A stretch of 64,000 nt of DNA. Origin: Rhizobium sullae (GTDB lineage Bacteria; Pseudomonadota; Alphaproteobacteria; Rhizobiales; Rhizobiaceae). The stretch lies in assembly GCF_025200715.1 (NCBI RefSeq), contig NZ_CP104143.1:124001-188000 (forward strand). Direction: 5' to 3'. The position numbers and the translations under genes are program-made. Below are positions 17,522 to 26,292 of the stretch, piece after piece. Each line of letters starts with the position of its first letter. The stretch's first letter is position 1. Below the pieces are notes generated by a model. The model did not search any database and had not been told where the DNA came from. It was given only the letters and a program-made list of their open reading frames with translations.

Positions 17522-18844
17522 ATGAATCCCGGCTATCAGGCAAAGTTCGAAACCATAAGAACGACTCGATTTGCGGCGCACGAGGCACACTTGGAAGACG
17601 AAACGCCATGGACAACGGGGCTCATGGCCCGCATCCGGCAGCAGCGAACGGTCTTGCTTGCGGCGATCGTCATTGGCCTCATTACGCTTGCGGCCGGCAT
17701 GAACAAATGGGCGGTGCTGGCGCTCGTTGTCTTCATGATCGGAATTGTGCTGCTAAACAGCATGCCAGCAGTGCAGGCCAAGCTTGCGGAGGCGCCGGAA
17801 ATCGAACCCGAGGCACCTGCAAGCCTGGTGCCCGCCGTCTCCGCGACGCTGGCCGGCCTCGACATTCCCGTGATGCTCCTTTCAGGCGACGCCTCGGTTC
17901 TCTTCCAGAATCGCGCCGCGGAAAAAGCCTTCGGCGAAGTGGTGATCGGCGCGCATATTTCCGCCCGCTTACGCTCGCCAGGCATTCTGGACATGGTGGG
18001 AGAGACGATCGCCACCAATACGCCCAACCAGATCGAGCATTCCGAGCGCCTGCCGTCGGAGCGCGTCTATATCGTGCGCAGTGCGCCGATCGATTTCGGT
18101 GGCGCCGGGAGCGGCGAGCGCCTCTTTCTGCTCTCCTTCCGCGACATTTCCGAAGTGCGGCGCATCGACCGCATGCGGTCGGATTTCGTTGCCAACGCCA
18201 GCCATGAACTGCGAACCCCGCTTGCGTCGCTCCGCGGTTTCATCGAGACGATCCAGGGTCCGGCAAAGAATGATCCGAAGGCGCAGGAGCGCTTCCTCGG
18301 CATCATGTTTGACCAGACGACGCGCATGAGCCGCCTCGTCGATGACCTCCTCTCGCTTTCCCGCCTCGAGCTCAAGTCGCATATCGCACCCGACGAAAAG
18401 GTCGATCTCGTGCCGCTGCTTGGCCATGTCAGGGACTCGCTTGCACCGCTCGCCAAGGATGTCGGTGTCGAGATCAACCTGCATTTGCCGGAAGGTAAGG
18501 CAGAGGTTCTCGGAGACCGCGACGAACTGGTCCAGGTTTTCGAAAATCTTATGGAGAACGCCTGCAAGTACGGCCAGGAAGGCAAGGTCGTCGATGTCCG
18601 GGTCAGGAGTGCGCCTGGCGAAGCGATCGAAGTCAGCGTTGCGGACAAAGGGCCGGGCATTTCCGCGGAGCATGTGCCACGCCTCACGGAGCGCTTTTAT
18701 CGCGTCAGTATTGAGGACAGCCGCTCCAAAAAAGGCACCGGTCTTGGGCTTGCGATCGTCAAGCATATCCTGACGCGCCATCGCGCACGGCTGATCGTCA
18801 AGTCCGAAATCGGCAGGGGAACGGACTTCACCGTGCGTTTTTGA
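17522..18844 (+). CDS. phoR: Phosphate regulon sensor histidine kinase PhoR
   Basis: Membrane sensor kinase of about 440 residues. Two hydrophobic segments lie near residues 42-80, followed by a PAS-like region (about 105-215), the phosphoacceptor His228 in ASHELRTPL, an N box (ENLMENACKYG), and G boxes (ADKGPGIS and GTGLGLAIVKHI). It phosphorylates PhoB when PstSCAB/PhoU signal low phosphate. The ATG at 17522 has no clear ribosome-binding site; a start at the ATG at 17624 (MARIRQQRTVL) is a real alternative and would place the membrane segments at the N-terminus. It is followed 191 bp on by pstS. Confidence 0.93.
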   Translation: MNPGYQAKFETIRTTRFAAHEAHLEDETPWTTGLMARIRQQRTVLLAAIVIGLITLAAGMNKWAVLALVVFMIGIVLLNSMPAVQAKLAEAPEIEPEAPASLVPAVSATLAGLDIPVMLLSGDASVLFQNRAAEKAFGEVVIGAHISARLRSPGILDMVGETIATNTPNQIEHSERLPSERVYIVRSAPIDFGGAGSGERLFLLSFRDISEVRRIDRMRSDFVANASHELRTPLASLRGFIETIQGPAKNDPKAQERFLGIMFDQTTRMSRLVDDLLSLSRLELKSHIAPDEKVDLVPLLGHVRDSLAPLAKDVGVEINLHLPEGKAEVLGDRDELVQVFENLMENACKYGQEGKVVDVRVRSAPGEAIEVSVADKGPGISAEHVPRLTERFYRVSIEDSRSKKGTGLGLAIVKHILTRHRARLIVKSEIGRGTDFTVRF

Positions 18845-18906
18845 CATAAAACTGAAGAGCGTCGGTCGGTGGATGCAGTTTTCCCTTTTAAAATCAATTG
18901 CCTAAA

Positions 18907-18939
18907 CTGTCATAAATGTTTCATCAAAATGACATAAAA
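18907..18939 (+). promoter_or_regulatory. Pho box with three 11-bp repeats before pstS
   Basis: CTGTCATAAAT, GTTTCATCAAA and ATGACATAAAA lie head to tail at an 11-bp period, about 97-129 bp before the pstS start. PhoB-type sites are direct repeats of TGTCA-like heptamers spaced by AT-rich tetramers, so this is a Pho box of at least one and a half dimer sites. A further TTGACATAAAA half-site overlaps the phoR stop near 18841. Confidence 0.85.
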
Positions 18940-19035
18940 GCTCTTGGCATCAGGCAGTAAAGAGATGCTGCCGATGAAAAAGGCAATGCGAGGGCCTGGG
19001 GCCCTGCTCACACAAGCCCATGCCGGGAGATTTTG

Positions 19036-20070
19036 ATGAACACTCTTAAGCTAACCGTTGCAGCACTCGCTGCCACCGTCGCCTTCGCAGGCGCCGCCGC
19101 CGCCCGTGACCAGATTCAGGTCGCCGGCTCGTCCACCGTCCTGCCTTATGCGAAGATCGTTGCCGAATCCTTCGGCGAAACGTTCTCGAACTTTAAGACG
19201 CCGATCGTCGAATCCGGCGGCTCGGGCGCAGGCCTCAAGGAATTCTGCAAGGGTGTCGGTGAAGACACGATCGACATCGCGAACTCTTCGCGGTCAATCA
19301 AGGATAGTGAAATCGAAGCATGCAAGAAAGCCGGCGTAACGGATATCCAGGAAGTCAAGATCGGTTATGACGGCATCGTCTTCGCAACTGACACCGCCAA
19401 CTCGGACGTCGCCTACGTTCCGGCAGACATCTACAAGGCGCTCGCCGCTCAGGTCGTCGTCGACGGCAAGCTCGTCGCCAACCCCTACAAGAAGTGGTCG
19501 GAAGTAAACCCGAAGCTTCCCGACGTTGAAATCGCCGCCTACATTCCGGGCGAAAAGCACGGCACGCGCGAAGTCTTCGAAGAAAAGGTTCTTGCCGCAG
19601 GTTGCAAGGCTTCCGGCGCCACCGACGTTATCGCCAAGGAAATCTCCGACAAGGCTGCCCAGGGTAAGGCTTGCGTCGCAGTTCGCAAGGACGGCGCCGC
19701 CGTTGACATCGATGGCGACTACACGGAAACCCTGTCTCGCATCGCCGCCAACAAGACCGGCGTCGGCGTATTCGGCCTCTCCTTCTATGAAAACAATGCC
19801 GACAAGCTGAAGGTTGCAACTGTCAACGGCGTCGTTCCGTCGACCGAAACAATCTCCAACGGCACCTATCCGGTTTCCCGCCCGCTGTTCTTCTACGTCA
19901 AGAAGGCACATCTCGGCGCCGTTCCCGGCCTGAAGGAATACGTGAACTTCTTCGTCTCCGACCAGATGATCGGTCCTGAGGGCCCGCTCGTCGAATACGG
20001 CCTCGTCGCTGCTCCGGATGCAGAGCGCGAAGAGATCCGCAAGAACGTCGAAGCCGAAAAGACCATGTAA
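19036..20070 (+). CDS. pstS: Phosphate ABC transporter binding protein PstS
   Basis: Periplasmic high-affinity phosphate-binding protein, 344 residues. The signal peptide (LKLTVAALAATVAFAGAAAA) is followed by the diagnostic IQVAGSSTVLPYAK. Other phosphate-contact segments are ESGGSGAG and IANSSRS, and later GEKHGTREVF. A TTG three bases upstream is in frame, but the ATG at 19036 follows GGGAGA and is preferred. It is the first gene of pstSCAB-phoU-phoB and is preceded by the Pho box. Confidence 0.97.
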   Translation: MNTLKLTVAALAATVAFAGAAAARDQIQVAGSSTVLPYAKIVAESFGETFSNFKTPIVESGGSGAGLKEFCKGVGEDTIDIANSSRSIKDSEIEACKKAGVTDIQEVKIGYDGIVFATDTANSDVAYVPADIYKALAAQVVVDGKLVANPYKKWSEVNPKLPDVEIAAYIPGEKHGTREVFEEKVLAAGCKASGATDVIAKEISDKAAQGKACVAVRKDGAAVDIDGDYTETLSRIAANKTGVGVFGLSFYENNADKLKVATVNGVVPSTETISNGTYPVSRPLFFYVKKAHLGAVPGLKEYVNFFVSDQMIGPEGPLVEYGLVAAPDAEREEIRKNVEAEKTM

Positions 20071-20077
20071 TGGATTG

Positions 20078-20112
20078 TGCCGGCGCGGTGCCTGAGGCCG
20101 CGCCGGCATTTT
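20078..20112 (+). terminator. Hairpin between pstS and pstC
   Basis: TGCCGGCGCGG and CCGCGCCGGCA form a perfect 11-bp stem around nine bases, followed by TTTTATT, eight bases after the pstS stop. This is an intrinsic-terminator shape inside an operon. It probably reduces read-through so that PstS is made in excess of PstCAB. Confidence 0.8.
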
Positions 20113-20230
20113 ATTCGACTGCTTCTGCCCCTTGCCTAGTGGCGGCAGGGTTTCAAGTTTCTCCATGATTGGGAAGCCGCGCAGGATGGTCTGCGGGTGC
20201 TTTTGGGTCGTGAGCCTGGGGACGTAACGA

Positions 20231-21712
20231 ATGAGCACATCCATCATACTCTTGTGTCTCGTGGTGCTTGGCGCGCTGGCCTATGTGGCCGCTCGCAGCC
20301 GTGCCATGGCGCTTGCCGGCGGCAAGCCGTCCGCGCTTCATTCGCGGCCGGGCTACTACGGTGCCTACGCAGCCATCTGGTCGACTCTCCCTGCGCTTAT
20401 CATTCTCTGCATCTGGCTCGCCGCAAGCCCGGGGATCGTCGAATCCGCTGTCCGCGACGCTTTCCCCGACGACGTGAAGGCGAAGACCGCCGCAGAACAG
20501 GATCTGAGCTACAGCATGGTCGCGACCATCGCCCGCGGCATGAACCTGTTAACGTCAGATGAGATCAGTGCGCTCGGTTCCGATACCGCAGCCATTCAGG
20601 CAAAACTCAACGGGAAGGGTGTTCCGCTCGCCGGTGAGCCGCAGCCTTTCATGATCGATGCAGCGAAGACACTGAATGCCAAAGCCGCAGGCAGCCGCAT
20701 GATCATGACCGCGGTTGTCTTCGTGCTCGCTCTCGGCGGCGCATTCTATGCGCTTCGTGGTATTGCGCCGCGCTTCCGGGCTCGCAACCGTGTCGAGCGT
20801 GTTATGCTCTGGGCACTTCTCGTTGCATCATCCATTGCGATCCTGACCACGGTCGGCATCGTTTTTTCGATGCTGTCCGAAGCCATCCGCTTCTTCGCAG
20901 CGGTTCCGGCAACCGACTTCTTCTTCGGCACGGTCTGGGATCCGCGTTTTGCCGGCGCAGGCGGCTCGTCTTTCGGTCAGTTCGGCCTCATCCCGCTGCT
21001 GCTCGGCACGCTTTATATCGGCTTTGTTGCCATGCTGGTCGCAGTGCCGGTTGGCCTTTTCGCCGCCATCTATATGGCTGAATATGCTTCCCCGAAGGTT
21101 CGATCGCTCGCCAAGCCTCTTCTTGAAGTTCTGGCCGGTATCCCGACCATCGTCTACGGCTTCTTTGCCCTTGTTACCGTCGGCCCGTTCCTGCGCGATC
21201 TGTCTGCGCAAGTGAACGGCCTTCTCACCGGCAATTACGGCAACTTCATTCAGGCGCAGAGCGTTCTGACGGCCGGTATCGTGATGGGCATCATGCTGAT
21301 CCCCTACGTTTCCTCGCTGTCGGACGACATCATCACCGCAGTGCCGCACGCGCTGCGTGATGGTTCGCTAGGCCTCGGCGCCACGCGCTCGGAAACGATC
21401 AAGAGGGTGGTGCTTCCGGCAGCTCTGCCGGGCATCGTCGGCGCACTCCTGATGACGGCCTCGCGCGCCATCGGCGAAACCATGATCGTCGTGCTGGCCG
21501 CCGGTGTCGCTGCGCGTATGCAGATCAATCCCTTCGAGCCGATGACCACGGTGACCGTCAAGATCGTCAACCAGCTGACCGGCGACCTTGAATTCACCTC
21601 GCCGCAGACGCTGGTCGCCTTCGCGCTTGGCATCACGCTCTTCTTCATCACGCTTTGCCTTAACATCTACGCGCTTTACATCGTGCGCAAATACCGGGAG
21701 CAGTACGAATGA
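20231..21712 (+). CDS. pstC: Phosphate ABC transporter permease PstC
   Basis: Inner-membrane permease, 493 residues, longer than the enterobacterial protein because of an N-terminal extension with two extra membrane segments and a soluble loop (about residues 80-150). The binding-protein-dependent transport domain is in the C-terminal 280 residues, with the EAA-type motif around ALRDGSLGLGATRSETIKRV, which contacts PstB. The long form is usual in alphaproteobacteria. It overlaps pstA by four bases. Confidence 0.95.
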   Translation: MSTSIILLCLVVLGALAYVAARSRAMALAGGKPSALHSRPGYYGAYAAIWSTLPALIILCIWLAASPGIVESAVRDAFPDDVKAKTAAEQDLSYSMVATIARGMNLLTSDEISALGSDTAAIQAKLNGKGVPLAGEPQPFMIDAAKTLNAKAAGSRMIMTAVVFVLALGGAFYALRGIAPRFRARNRVERVMLWALLVASSIAILTTVGIVFSMLSEAIRFFAAVPATDFFFGTVWDPRFAGAGGSSFGQFGLIPLLLGTLYIGFVAMLVAVPVGLFAAIYMAEYASPKVRSLAKPLLEVLAGIPTIVYGFFALVTVGPFLRDLSAQVNGLLTGNYGNFIQAQSVLTAGIVMGIMLIPYVSSLSDDIITAVPHALRDGSLGLGATRSETIKRVVLPAALPGIVGALLMTASRAIGETMIVVLAAGVAARMQINPFEPMTTVTVKIVNQLTGDLEFTSPQTLVAFALGITLFFITLCLNIYALYIVRKYREQYE

Positions 21713-23028
21713 CGAATATTGTTTCCCCCATTGCAGGCACCATTTCCAAGGCGCCAGAGCGCCGCGATATCGGCATCAAGCGCCGTTATGCTGCGGAGCG
21801 CCGTTTCAGGGCCTATGGCATTGCCGCTATCTCCTTCGGCCTGATTTTCCTGGCGTTCCTGCTGTCGACGGTCATCCGCAACGGCTACACTGCCTTCCAG
21901 CAGACGGTGATCTCGCTTCCGGTCGAATTTACTGAAAAGACCATCGACCCGGATAACAAGCGGGCCACCGATCCGTCGGTGCTGATTGCAGCCAATTACG
22001 GCGCGCTGCTGCGTGATGCGCTTGTCAAGGAGTTGAACATCAACGCCTCCAGCCGCCCGGATGTCCGTGGGGCGACGGCGATGCTCTCCAAGAGCGCGCC
22101 GATCCAGTTGCGTGACATGGTTGTCGCCGACCCGTCGATCATCGGCAAGACCGTCAATGTGACCGTTTTGGCCGACGCCAATGTCGACAGCGCCAACAAG
22201 GGCCAGATCGACCTTGCCGTCGATGAGAAGAACCGTAAGGTGAACGACAAGCAGCTCGGCTGGATGAACGAGCTGAAGGCGAACGGAGCGCTTTTCAAGG
22301 AGTTCAACACCGGACTTTTCACCCATGGCAACTCCAGCCGTCCTGAAGCCGCCGGCCTCGGCGTCGCTCTTGTCGGCTCGCTCTACCTGATGCTGATCGT
22401 TCTCGTTCTGTCGCTGCCGATCGGCGTTGGCACCTCGATCTACCTTGAGGAATTCGCGACCAAGAACAAGGTGACGGACCTGATTGAGGTGAACATCAAC
22501 AACCTCGCTGCCGTTCCCTCGATCGTCTACGGTCTGCTCGGTCTTTCTGTTTTCATCAACTTCGCCGGCCTGCCACGCTCGGCCCCACTGGTCGGCGGTT
22601 TGGTGCTGACGCTTATGACGCTGCCGACGATCATCATCGCCACCCGCGCAGCACTGCGCGCTGTCCCGCCGTCGATCCGCGCGGCGGCGCTCGGCCTCGG
22701 CGCCTCGAAGATGCAGATGGTGTTCCACCACGTCCTGCCGCTTGCGATGCCCGGTATTCTGACCGGCACCATCATCGGTTTGGCACACGCGCTCGGAGAA
22801 ACCGCACCGCTTCTCCTGATCGGCATGGTCGCCTTCGTCGCCAGCGCGCCGAGCACCCCGCTCGACCCGTCCACGGCGCTGCCGGTACAGGTCTACATGT
22901 GGGCCAACGAAGCCGAACGCGCATTCGTCGAGCGCACGTCTGGCGCCATTATCGTCCTGCTCCTGTTCCTGATCGTCATGAACCTCGGAGCCATCCTCTT
23001 GCGCCGGCGCTTTGAGCGTCGCTGGTAA
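21709..23028 (+). CDS. pstA: Phosphate ABC transporter permease PstA
   Basis: Second permease of the phosphate importer, 439 residues. It has a cytoplasmic basic N-terminus, a first membrane helix near 45-65, a large periplasmic segment (about 70-215) and a C-terminal transport domain with the loop IRAAALGLGASKMQMVF, which pairs with PstB. The start ATG overlaps the pstC stop (ATGA), implying coupled translation. The DUF3333-like N-terminal region is typical of alphaproteobacterial PstA. Confidence 0.95.
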   Translation: MTNIVSPIAGTISKAPERRDIGIKRRYAAERRFRAYGIAAISFGLIFLAFLLSTVIRNGYTAFQQTVISLPVEFTEKTIDPDNKRATDPSVLIAANYGALLRDALVKELNINASSRPDVRGATAMLSKSAPIQLRDMVVADPSIIGKTVNVTVLADANVDSANKGQIDLAVDEKNRKVNDKQLGWMNELKANGALFKEFNTGLFTHGNSSRPEAAGLGVALVGSLYLMLIVLVLSLPIGVGTSIYLEEFATKNKVTDLIEVNINNLAAVPSIVYGLLGLSVFINFAGLPRSAPLVGGLVLTLMTLPTIIIATRAALRAVPPSIRAAALGLGASKMQMVFHHVLPLAMPGILTGTIIGLAHALGETAPLLLIGMVAFVASAPSTPLDPSTALPVQVYMWANEAERAFVERTSGAIIVLLLFLIVMNLGAILLRRRFERRW

Positions 23029-23043
23029 ACGGAGTACATAGTC

Positions 23044-23859
23044 ATGAACATGTTGACTGAAGCAGCAGTTGAGAAGGCTCTGGACCAGAAAATGAATACG
23101 ATCCCGTACAAGATGATCGGCCAGGACGTGTCGGTCTACTACGGCGATAAGCGTGCGCTTTTCGACGTGAAGCTAAACATCCGCGAGAACACGGTTACCG
23201 CGCTCATCGGCCCCTCCGGCTGCGGCAAGTCTACCTTCCTGCGCAGCCTCAACCGCATGAACGATACGATCGACAACTGCCGCGTGACAGGCAAGATCAC
23301 GCTTGATGGCGAGGATATCTACGATCCGGATATCGACGTCGTGGAGCTCCGCGCCCGCGTCGGCATGGTCTTCCAGAAACCGAACCCGTTCCCGAAGACG
23401 ATCTACGAGAACGTCAGCTACGGGCCACGTATCCATGGCCTGGCAAAGTCGAAGGCGGACTTGGACCAGATCGTCGAGCAGTCGCTGCAGCGCGCCGGCC
23501 TTTGGAACGAAGTCAAGGATCGCCTGCATGAATCCGGCACCGGCCTGTCCGGCGGCCAGCAGCAGCGTCTGTGCATCGCGCGTGCCGTTGCCGTGAGCCC
23601 GGAAGTCATCCTGATGGACGAACCGTGCTCGGCGCTCGATCCGATTGCGACTGCCAAGGTCGAAGAGCTGATCCATGAGCTGCGCGAGAACTTCACCATC
23701 GTCATCGTGACGCACTCGATGCAGCAGGCGGCCCGCGTTTCGCAGCGGACCGCTATGTTCCACCTCGGCAATCTCGTCGAGGAGAACGACACCGACAAGA
23801 TGTTCACCAACCCGGACGACCCCCGCACCCAGGATTACATCATGGGCCGCTTCGGCTGA
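23044..23859 (+). CDS. pstB: Phosphate ABC transporter ATPase PstB
   Basis: ATPase of 271 residues that drives phosphate import and, with PhoU, passes the phosphate signal to PhoR. Walker [10 protein letters not shown] is at residues 56-64, Q-loop in [11 protein letters not shown], signature LSGGQQQR near 169, Walker B LMDEP and the switch His in [12 protein letters not shown]. The [11 protein letters not shown] block is diagnostic of PstB. It starts 15 bp after pstA. Confidence 0.98.
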   Translation: MNMLTEAAVEKALDQKMNTIPYKMIGQDVSVYYGDKRALFDVKLNIRENTVTALIGPSGCGKSTFLRSLNRMNDTIDNCRVTGKITLDGEDIYDPDIDVVELRARVGMVFQKPNPFPKTIYENVSYGPRIHGLAKSKADLDQIVEQSLQRAGLWNEVKDRLHESGTGLSGGQQQRLCIARAVAVSPEVILMDEPCSALDPIATAKVEELIHELRENFTIVIVTHSMQQAARVSQRTAMFHLGNLVEENDTDKMFTNPDDPRTQDYIMGRFG

Positions 23860-23893
23860 GTTGCGGCGTTCAGGCTATTCAAGGACAATTCCC

Positions 23894-24607
23894 ATGGCAT
23901 CGACCCATATCTTTTCTGCCTATGACGACGATTTGAAGTTCCTGACCCGCCGCATCTCGGAAATGGGTGGGCTTGCCGAGCAGATGGTGTCCGACGCTGT
24001 CCGCGCGCTGGTCAACGGCGATACGGCTCTGGCCCAGAAGGTCATCTCCGACGACGTGATCCTCGATCATGCCGAACGCGAGATCGGCGACAAGGCGGTC
24101 GTCACCATTGCCCGCCGCCAGCCGATGGCCTCCGATCTTCGCGAGATCATGGGCTCGATCCGTATCGCAGCCGACCTTGAGCGCGTCGGCGATCTCGGCA
24201 AGAACACGGCCAAGCGCGTCATCGCGGTACAAAGCACCGGCGTTCCGCGTAAGCTCGCCCGCGGCCTCGAGCATCTTTCCGAGCTCGCCCTCGTCCAGCT
24301 CAAGGAAGTGCTCGACGTCTATACGACCCGTGCCGCCGACAGGGCGAAGTCGATCCGCGAGCGCGACGAGGAAATCGACGCGATGTACACTTCGCTGTTT
24401 CGCGAGCTTCTGACCTACATGATGGAAGATCCGCGCAACATCACCAGCTGCACGCATCTTCTCTTCTGCGCCAAGAACATCGAGCGCATCGGCGACCATG
24501 CCACCAACATTGCCGAAACGATCTATTACATGGCGACCGGCGCCCAGCCGGAAGGCGAACGTCCGAAGGACGATACTGCCAACACCGTCGGCGCGGTGAC
24601 GGAATGA
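23894..24607 (+). CDS. phoU: Phosphate signalling regulator PhoU
   Basis: Cytoplasmic three-helix-bundle protein of 237 residues with two PhoU repeats. The metal-binding motifs are visible as LERVGDLGKN near residue 97 and IERIGDHATNIAE near residue 198. It damps PhoR signalling when phosphate is plentiful. The ATG at 23894 has AAGGACA upstream; an earlier in-frame ATG at 23861 adds residues not seen in the family and lies 2 bp from the pstB stop. Confidence 0.96.
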   Translation: MASTHIFSAYDDDLKFLTRRISEMGGLAEQMVSDAVRALVNGDTALAQKVISDDVILDHAEREIGDKAVVTIARRQPMASDLREIMGSIRIAADLERVGDLGKNTAKRVIAVQSTGVPRKLARGLEHLSELALVQLKEVLDVYTTRAADRAKSIRERDEEIDAMYTSLFRELLTYMMEDPRNITSCTHLLFCAKNIERIGDHATNIAETIYYMATGAQPEGERPKDDTANTVGAVTE

Positions 24608-24641
24608 CAATTCTGAACCCGCCCTCAGGAGACAGAAGCGA

Positions 24642-25325
24642 ATGATCCCGAGAGTTGCAGTCGTTGAAGACGAAGAGGCACTGAGTGTGCTTCTTCGCTA
24701 TAACCTTGAGGCCGAAGGTTTCGAGGTCGATACCATCCTGCGTGGCGACGAGGCCGAAATCCGGCTTCAGGAGCGCACGCCGGACCTTTTGATCCTCGAT
24801 TGGATGCTGCCGGGCGTATCGGGCATAGAGCTTTGCCGCCGCCTGCGCATGCGTCCGGAGACCGAGCGCCTGCCGATCATCATGCTGACGGCGCGCGGCG
24901 AGGAAAGCGAGCGTGTGCGCGGCCTTTCGACCGGCGCCGACGACTATGTCGTCAAGCCGTTTTCGACGCCGGAGCTCGTTGCCCGCGTCAGGGCGATGCT
25001 GCGCCGCGCCAAGCCTGAGGTGCTCTCGACGGTGCTGAAATGCGGCGACATCGAACTCGACCGCGAAACGCATCGTGTTCACCGCAAAAGCCGCGAAGTT
25101 CGCCTCGGCCCCACCGAATTCCGCCTCCTGGAATTCCTGATGTCGTCGCCCGGCCGCGTTTTCTCGCGTTCGCAGCTTCTGGACGGTGTCTGGGGCCACG
25201 ACATTTATGTCGACGAGCGCACCGTCGACGTCCATGTCGGCCGGCTGCGCAAGGCGCTGAACTTCTCCAACATGCAGGATGTCATCCGCACCGTCCGCGG
25301 TGCCGGATATTCCATGGAATCCTGA
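24642..25325 (+). CDS. phoB: Phosphate regulon response regulator PhoB
   Basis: OmpR-type response regulator of 227 residues. The receiver domain has acidic residues EDEE near 9-12, phosphoacceptor Asp53 (LILDWMLPG) and the conserved Lys in DDYVVKPFS. The winged-helix domain (residues 130-225) has the recognition region DERTVDVHVGRLRKAL. It binds Pho boxes such as that before pstS. The gene is the last of the operon, followed by a strong terminator. Confidence 0.97.
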   Translation: MIPRVAVVEDEEALSVLLRYNLEAEGFEVDTILRGDEAEIRLQERTPDLLILDWMLPGVSGIELCRRLRMRPETERLPIIMLTARGEESERVRGLSTGADDYVVKPFSTPELVARVRAMLRRAKPEVLSTVLKCGDIELDRETHRVHRKSREVRLGPTEFRLLEFLMSSPGRVFSRSQLLDGVWGHDIYVDERTVDVHVGRLRKALNFSNMQDVIRTVRGAGYSMES

Positions 25326-25353
25326 TTGCCGCTTCCATTGCCGGGCATAAAAA

Positions 25354-25376
25354 AACGGGCCTGCGAGGCCCGTTTC
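25354..25376. terminator. Bidirectional terminator between phoB and gcrA
   Basis: AAACGGGCC, a TGCGA loop and GGCCCGTTT form a perfect 9-bp stem preceded by an A run and ending in Ts. It lies between the convergent phoB and gcrA genes and can stop transcription from either side. Confidence 0.9.
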
Positions 25377-25395
25377 CGTTTGTCATTTATCCGGC

Positions 25396-25929
25396 TCAGT
25401 TTGCGCGGGCTGCTGTCCTGCGGCGCTCGTTGACCGGCTGATAGGCAAGGCGCGCATGATAGCTGCAGTAGGGTGAAGAGTCCGGGCTGTCGCAACCGCA
25501 GAAGTGGAAATCATCCTTCAGCGGATCGCCGACCGGCCACTTGCAGGTGCGTTCCGTAAGTTCCGTCAGTCCGAGGCGGCGGGAGATCGGCACAACCACG
25601 TTTGCGGCCGGACGATAGCTTACCTCCTCCATGAGATCGATTTCGATCTCTTCCTTGAGCATCGTTGCGCCCTGCTGGCGCGTGACGGTGCGGGTCGCGA
25701 TCCGCGATGCATAGTTCGGTGCGCGCGGAGCCGAGGTATTGCGCTTCGGCGCTCGTGCGGCCGCCGCGGTGCCACCGGCCTTGGCGCGGCCCGGAAGGCT
25801 AAGCCTGTGGACCTTGCCGATCACCGCGTTCCTGCTCACTCCGCCGAGCTGCGCAGCGATCTGGCTCGCGCTCAGTCCTTCGGACCAAAGCTTCTTGAGT
25901 TTTTCGACTCGCTCGTCTGTCCAGTTCAT
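25396..25929 (-). CDS. gcrA: Cell-cycle regulator GcrA
   Basis: DNA-binding cell-cycle regulator of alphaproteobacteria, 177 residues. The N-terminus is the conserved helix-turn-helix MNWTDERVEKLKKLWSEGLS followed by SASQIAAQLGGVSRNAVIGK. A variable Ala/Arg-rich linker leads to the C-terminal RNA-polymerase-interaction block TCKWPVGDP, FHFCGCDS and PYCSYH. GcrA acts with sigma-70 at promoters carrying CcrM-methylated GANTC sites. Its own upstream region here contains a dense GANTC cluster. Confidence 0.97.
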   Translation of the reverse strand: MNWTDERVEKLKKLWSEGLSASQIAAQLGGVSRNAVIGKVHRLSLPGRAKAGGTAAAARAPKRNTSAPRAPNYASRIATRTVTRQQGATMLKEEIEIDLMEEVSYRPAANVVVPISRRLGLTELTERTCKWPVGDPLKDDFHFCGCDSPDSSPYCSYHARLAYQPVNERRRTAARAN

Positions 25930-26046
25930 GCCCTGTCTCCGCCGTTTAGCGTTGTGAAGGCAGAATCCCCCACCCTTGCTCCGGATACATCCGAAGCAGG
26001 AAACGCCTGACCAATTGTGGTGACTAGTTCCGCCGCATGCAGTCTA

Positions 26047-26061
26047 GTAATTGAGTTTTAA
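26047..26061 (-). promoter_or_regulatory. Near-consensus CtrA site upstream of gcrA
   Basis: On the minus strand the sequence reads TTAA, seven bases, TTAC, one mismatch from the CtrA consensus TTAA-N7-TTAA. It lies about 120-130 bp upstream of the gcrA ATG. CtrA is a known repressor of gcrA in Caulobacter. A seven-of-eight match is not rare in AT-rich DNA, so this is a candidate only. Confidence 0.4.
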
Positions 26062-26075
26062 CCTAGTGTGAGGCT

Positions 26076-26151
26076 GACTCCGTGACAAGAGTCGCGGGAA
26101 TCCGGATGAATCGAATTTCAAGTTTTCCCCAACTTGCTTCCCGAGCGAGTC
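26076..26151. promoter_or_regulatory. Cluster of five GANTC (CcrM) methylation sites between gcrA and argD
   Basis: The gap from 25930 to 26349 has no gene. It contains GACTC at 26076, GAGTC at 26089, GAATC at 26098, GAATC at 26108 and GAGTC at 26147, with a sixth GAGTC at 26313. About 0.3 would be expected by chance in 76 bp. GANTC is methylated by CcrM in this group and is the recognition context for GcrA, so the cluster probably makes the gcrA promoter, the argD promoter or both respond to the cell cycle. Confidence 0.7.
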
Positions 26152-26264
26152 ATTTCTGCAACATTAGCTGTTGATAAATGACCTCGTTCGGGGAGGTGGT
26201 CCCATGGCGCACGAAGCCCGCAGTTTTGTTGACATCGCGGTGCGAAACGTCAATAGTGGCACTC

Positions 26265-26292
26265 GCCGCCGAAAGGCGGCATTTTTAATTTT
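26265..26292 (+). terminator. GNRA-loop terminator hairpin in the gap before argD
   Basis: GCCGCC, GAAA tetraloop and GGCGGC form a perfect stem followed by ATTTTTAATTTTT. It points toward argD and ends about 58 bp before the argD start. It could terminate a small RNA made in the gap or attenuate argD. No gene on the plus strand ends just upstream, so it is not an ordinary gene terminator. Confidence 0.65.

Noticed and set aside
26229..26257. TTGACA, 17 bases, AATAGT promoter before argD
   Set aside because: Its start would lie inside the terminator hairpin at 26265, so the transcript would be implausibly short. The -10 is also a weak match, so it is not listed.
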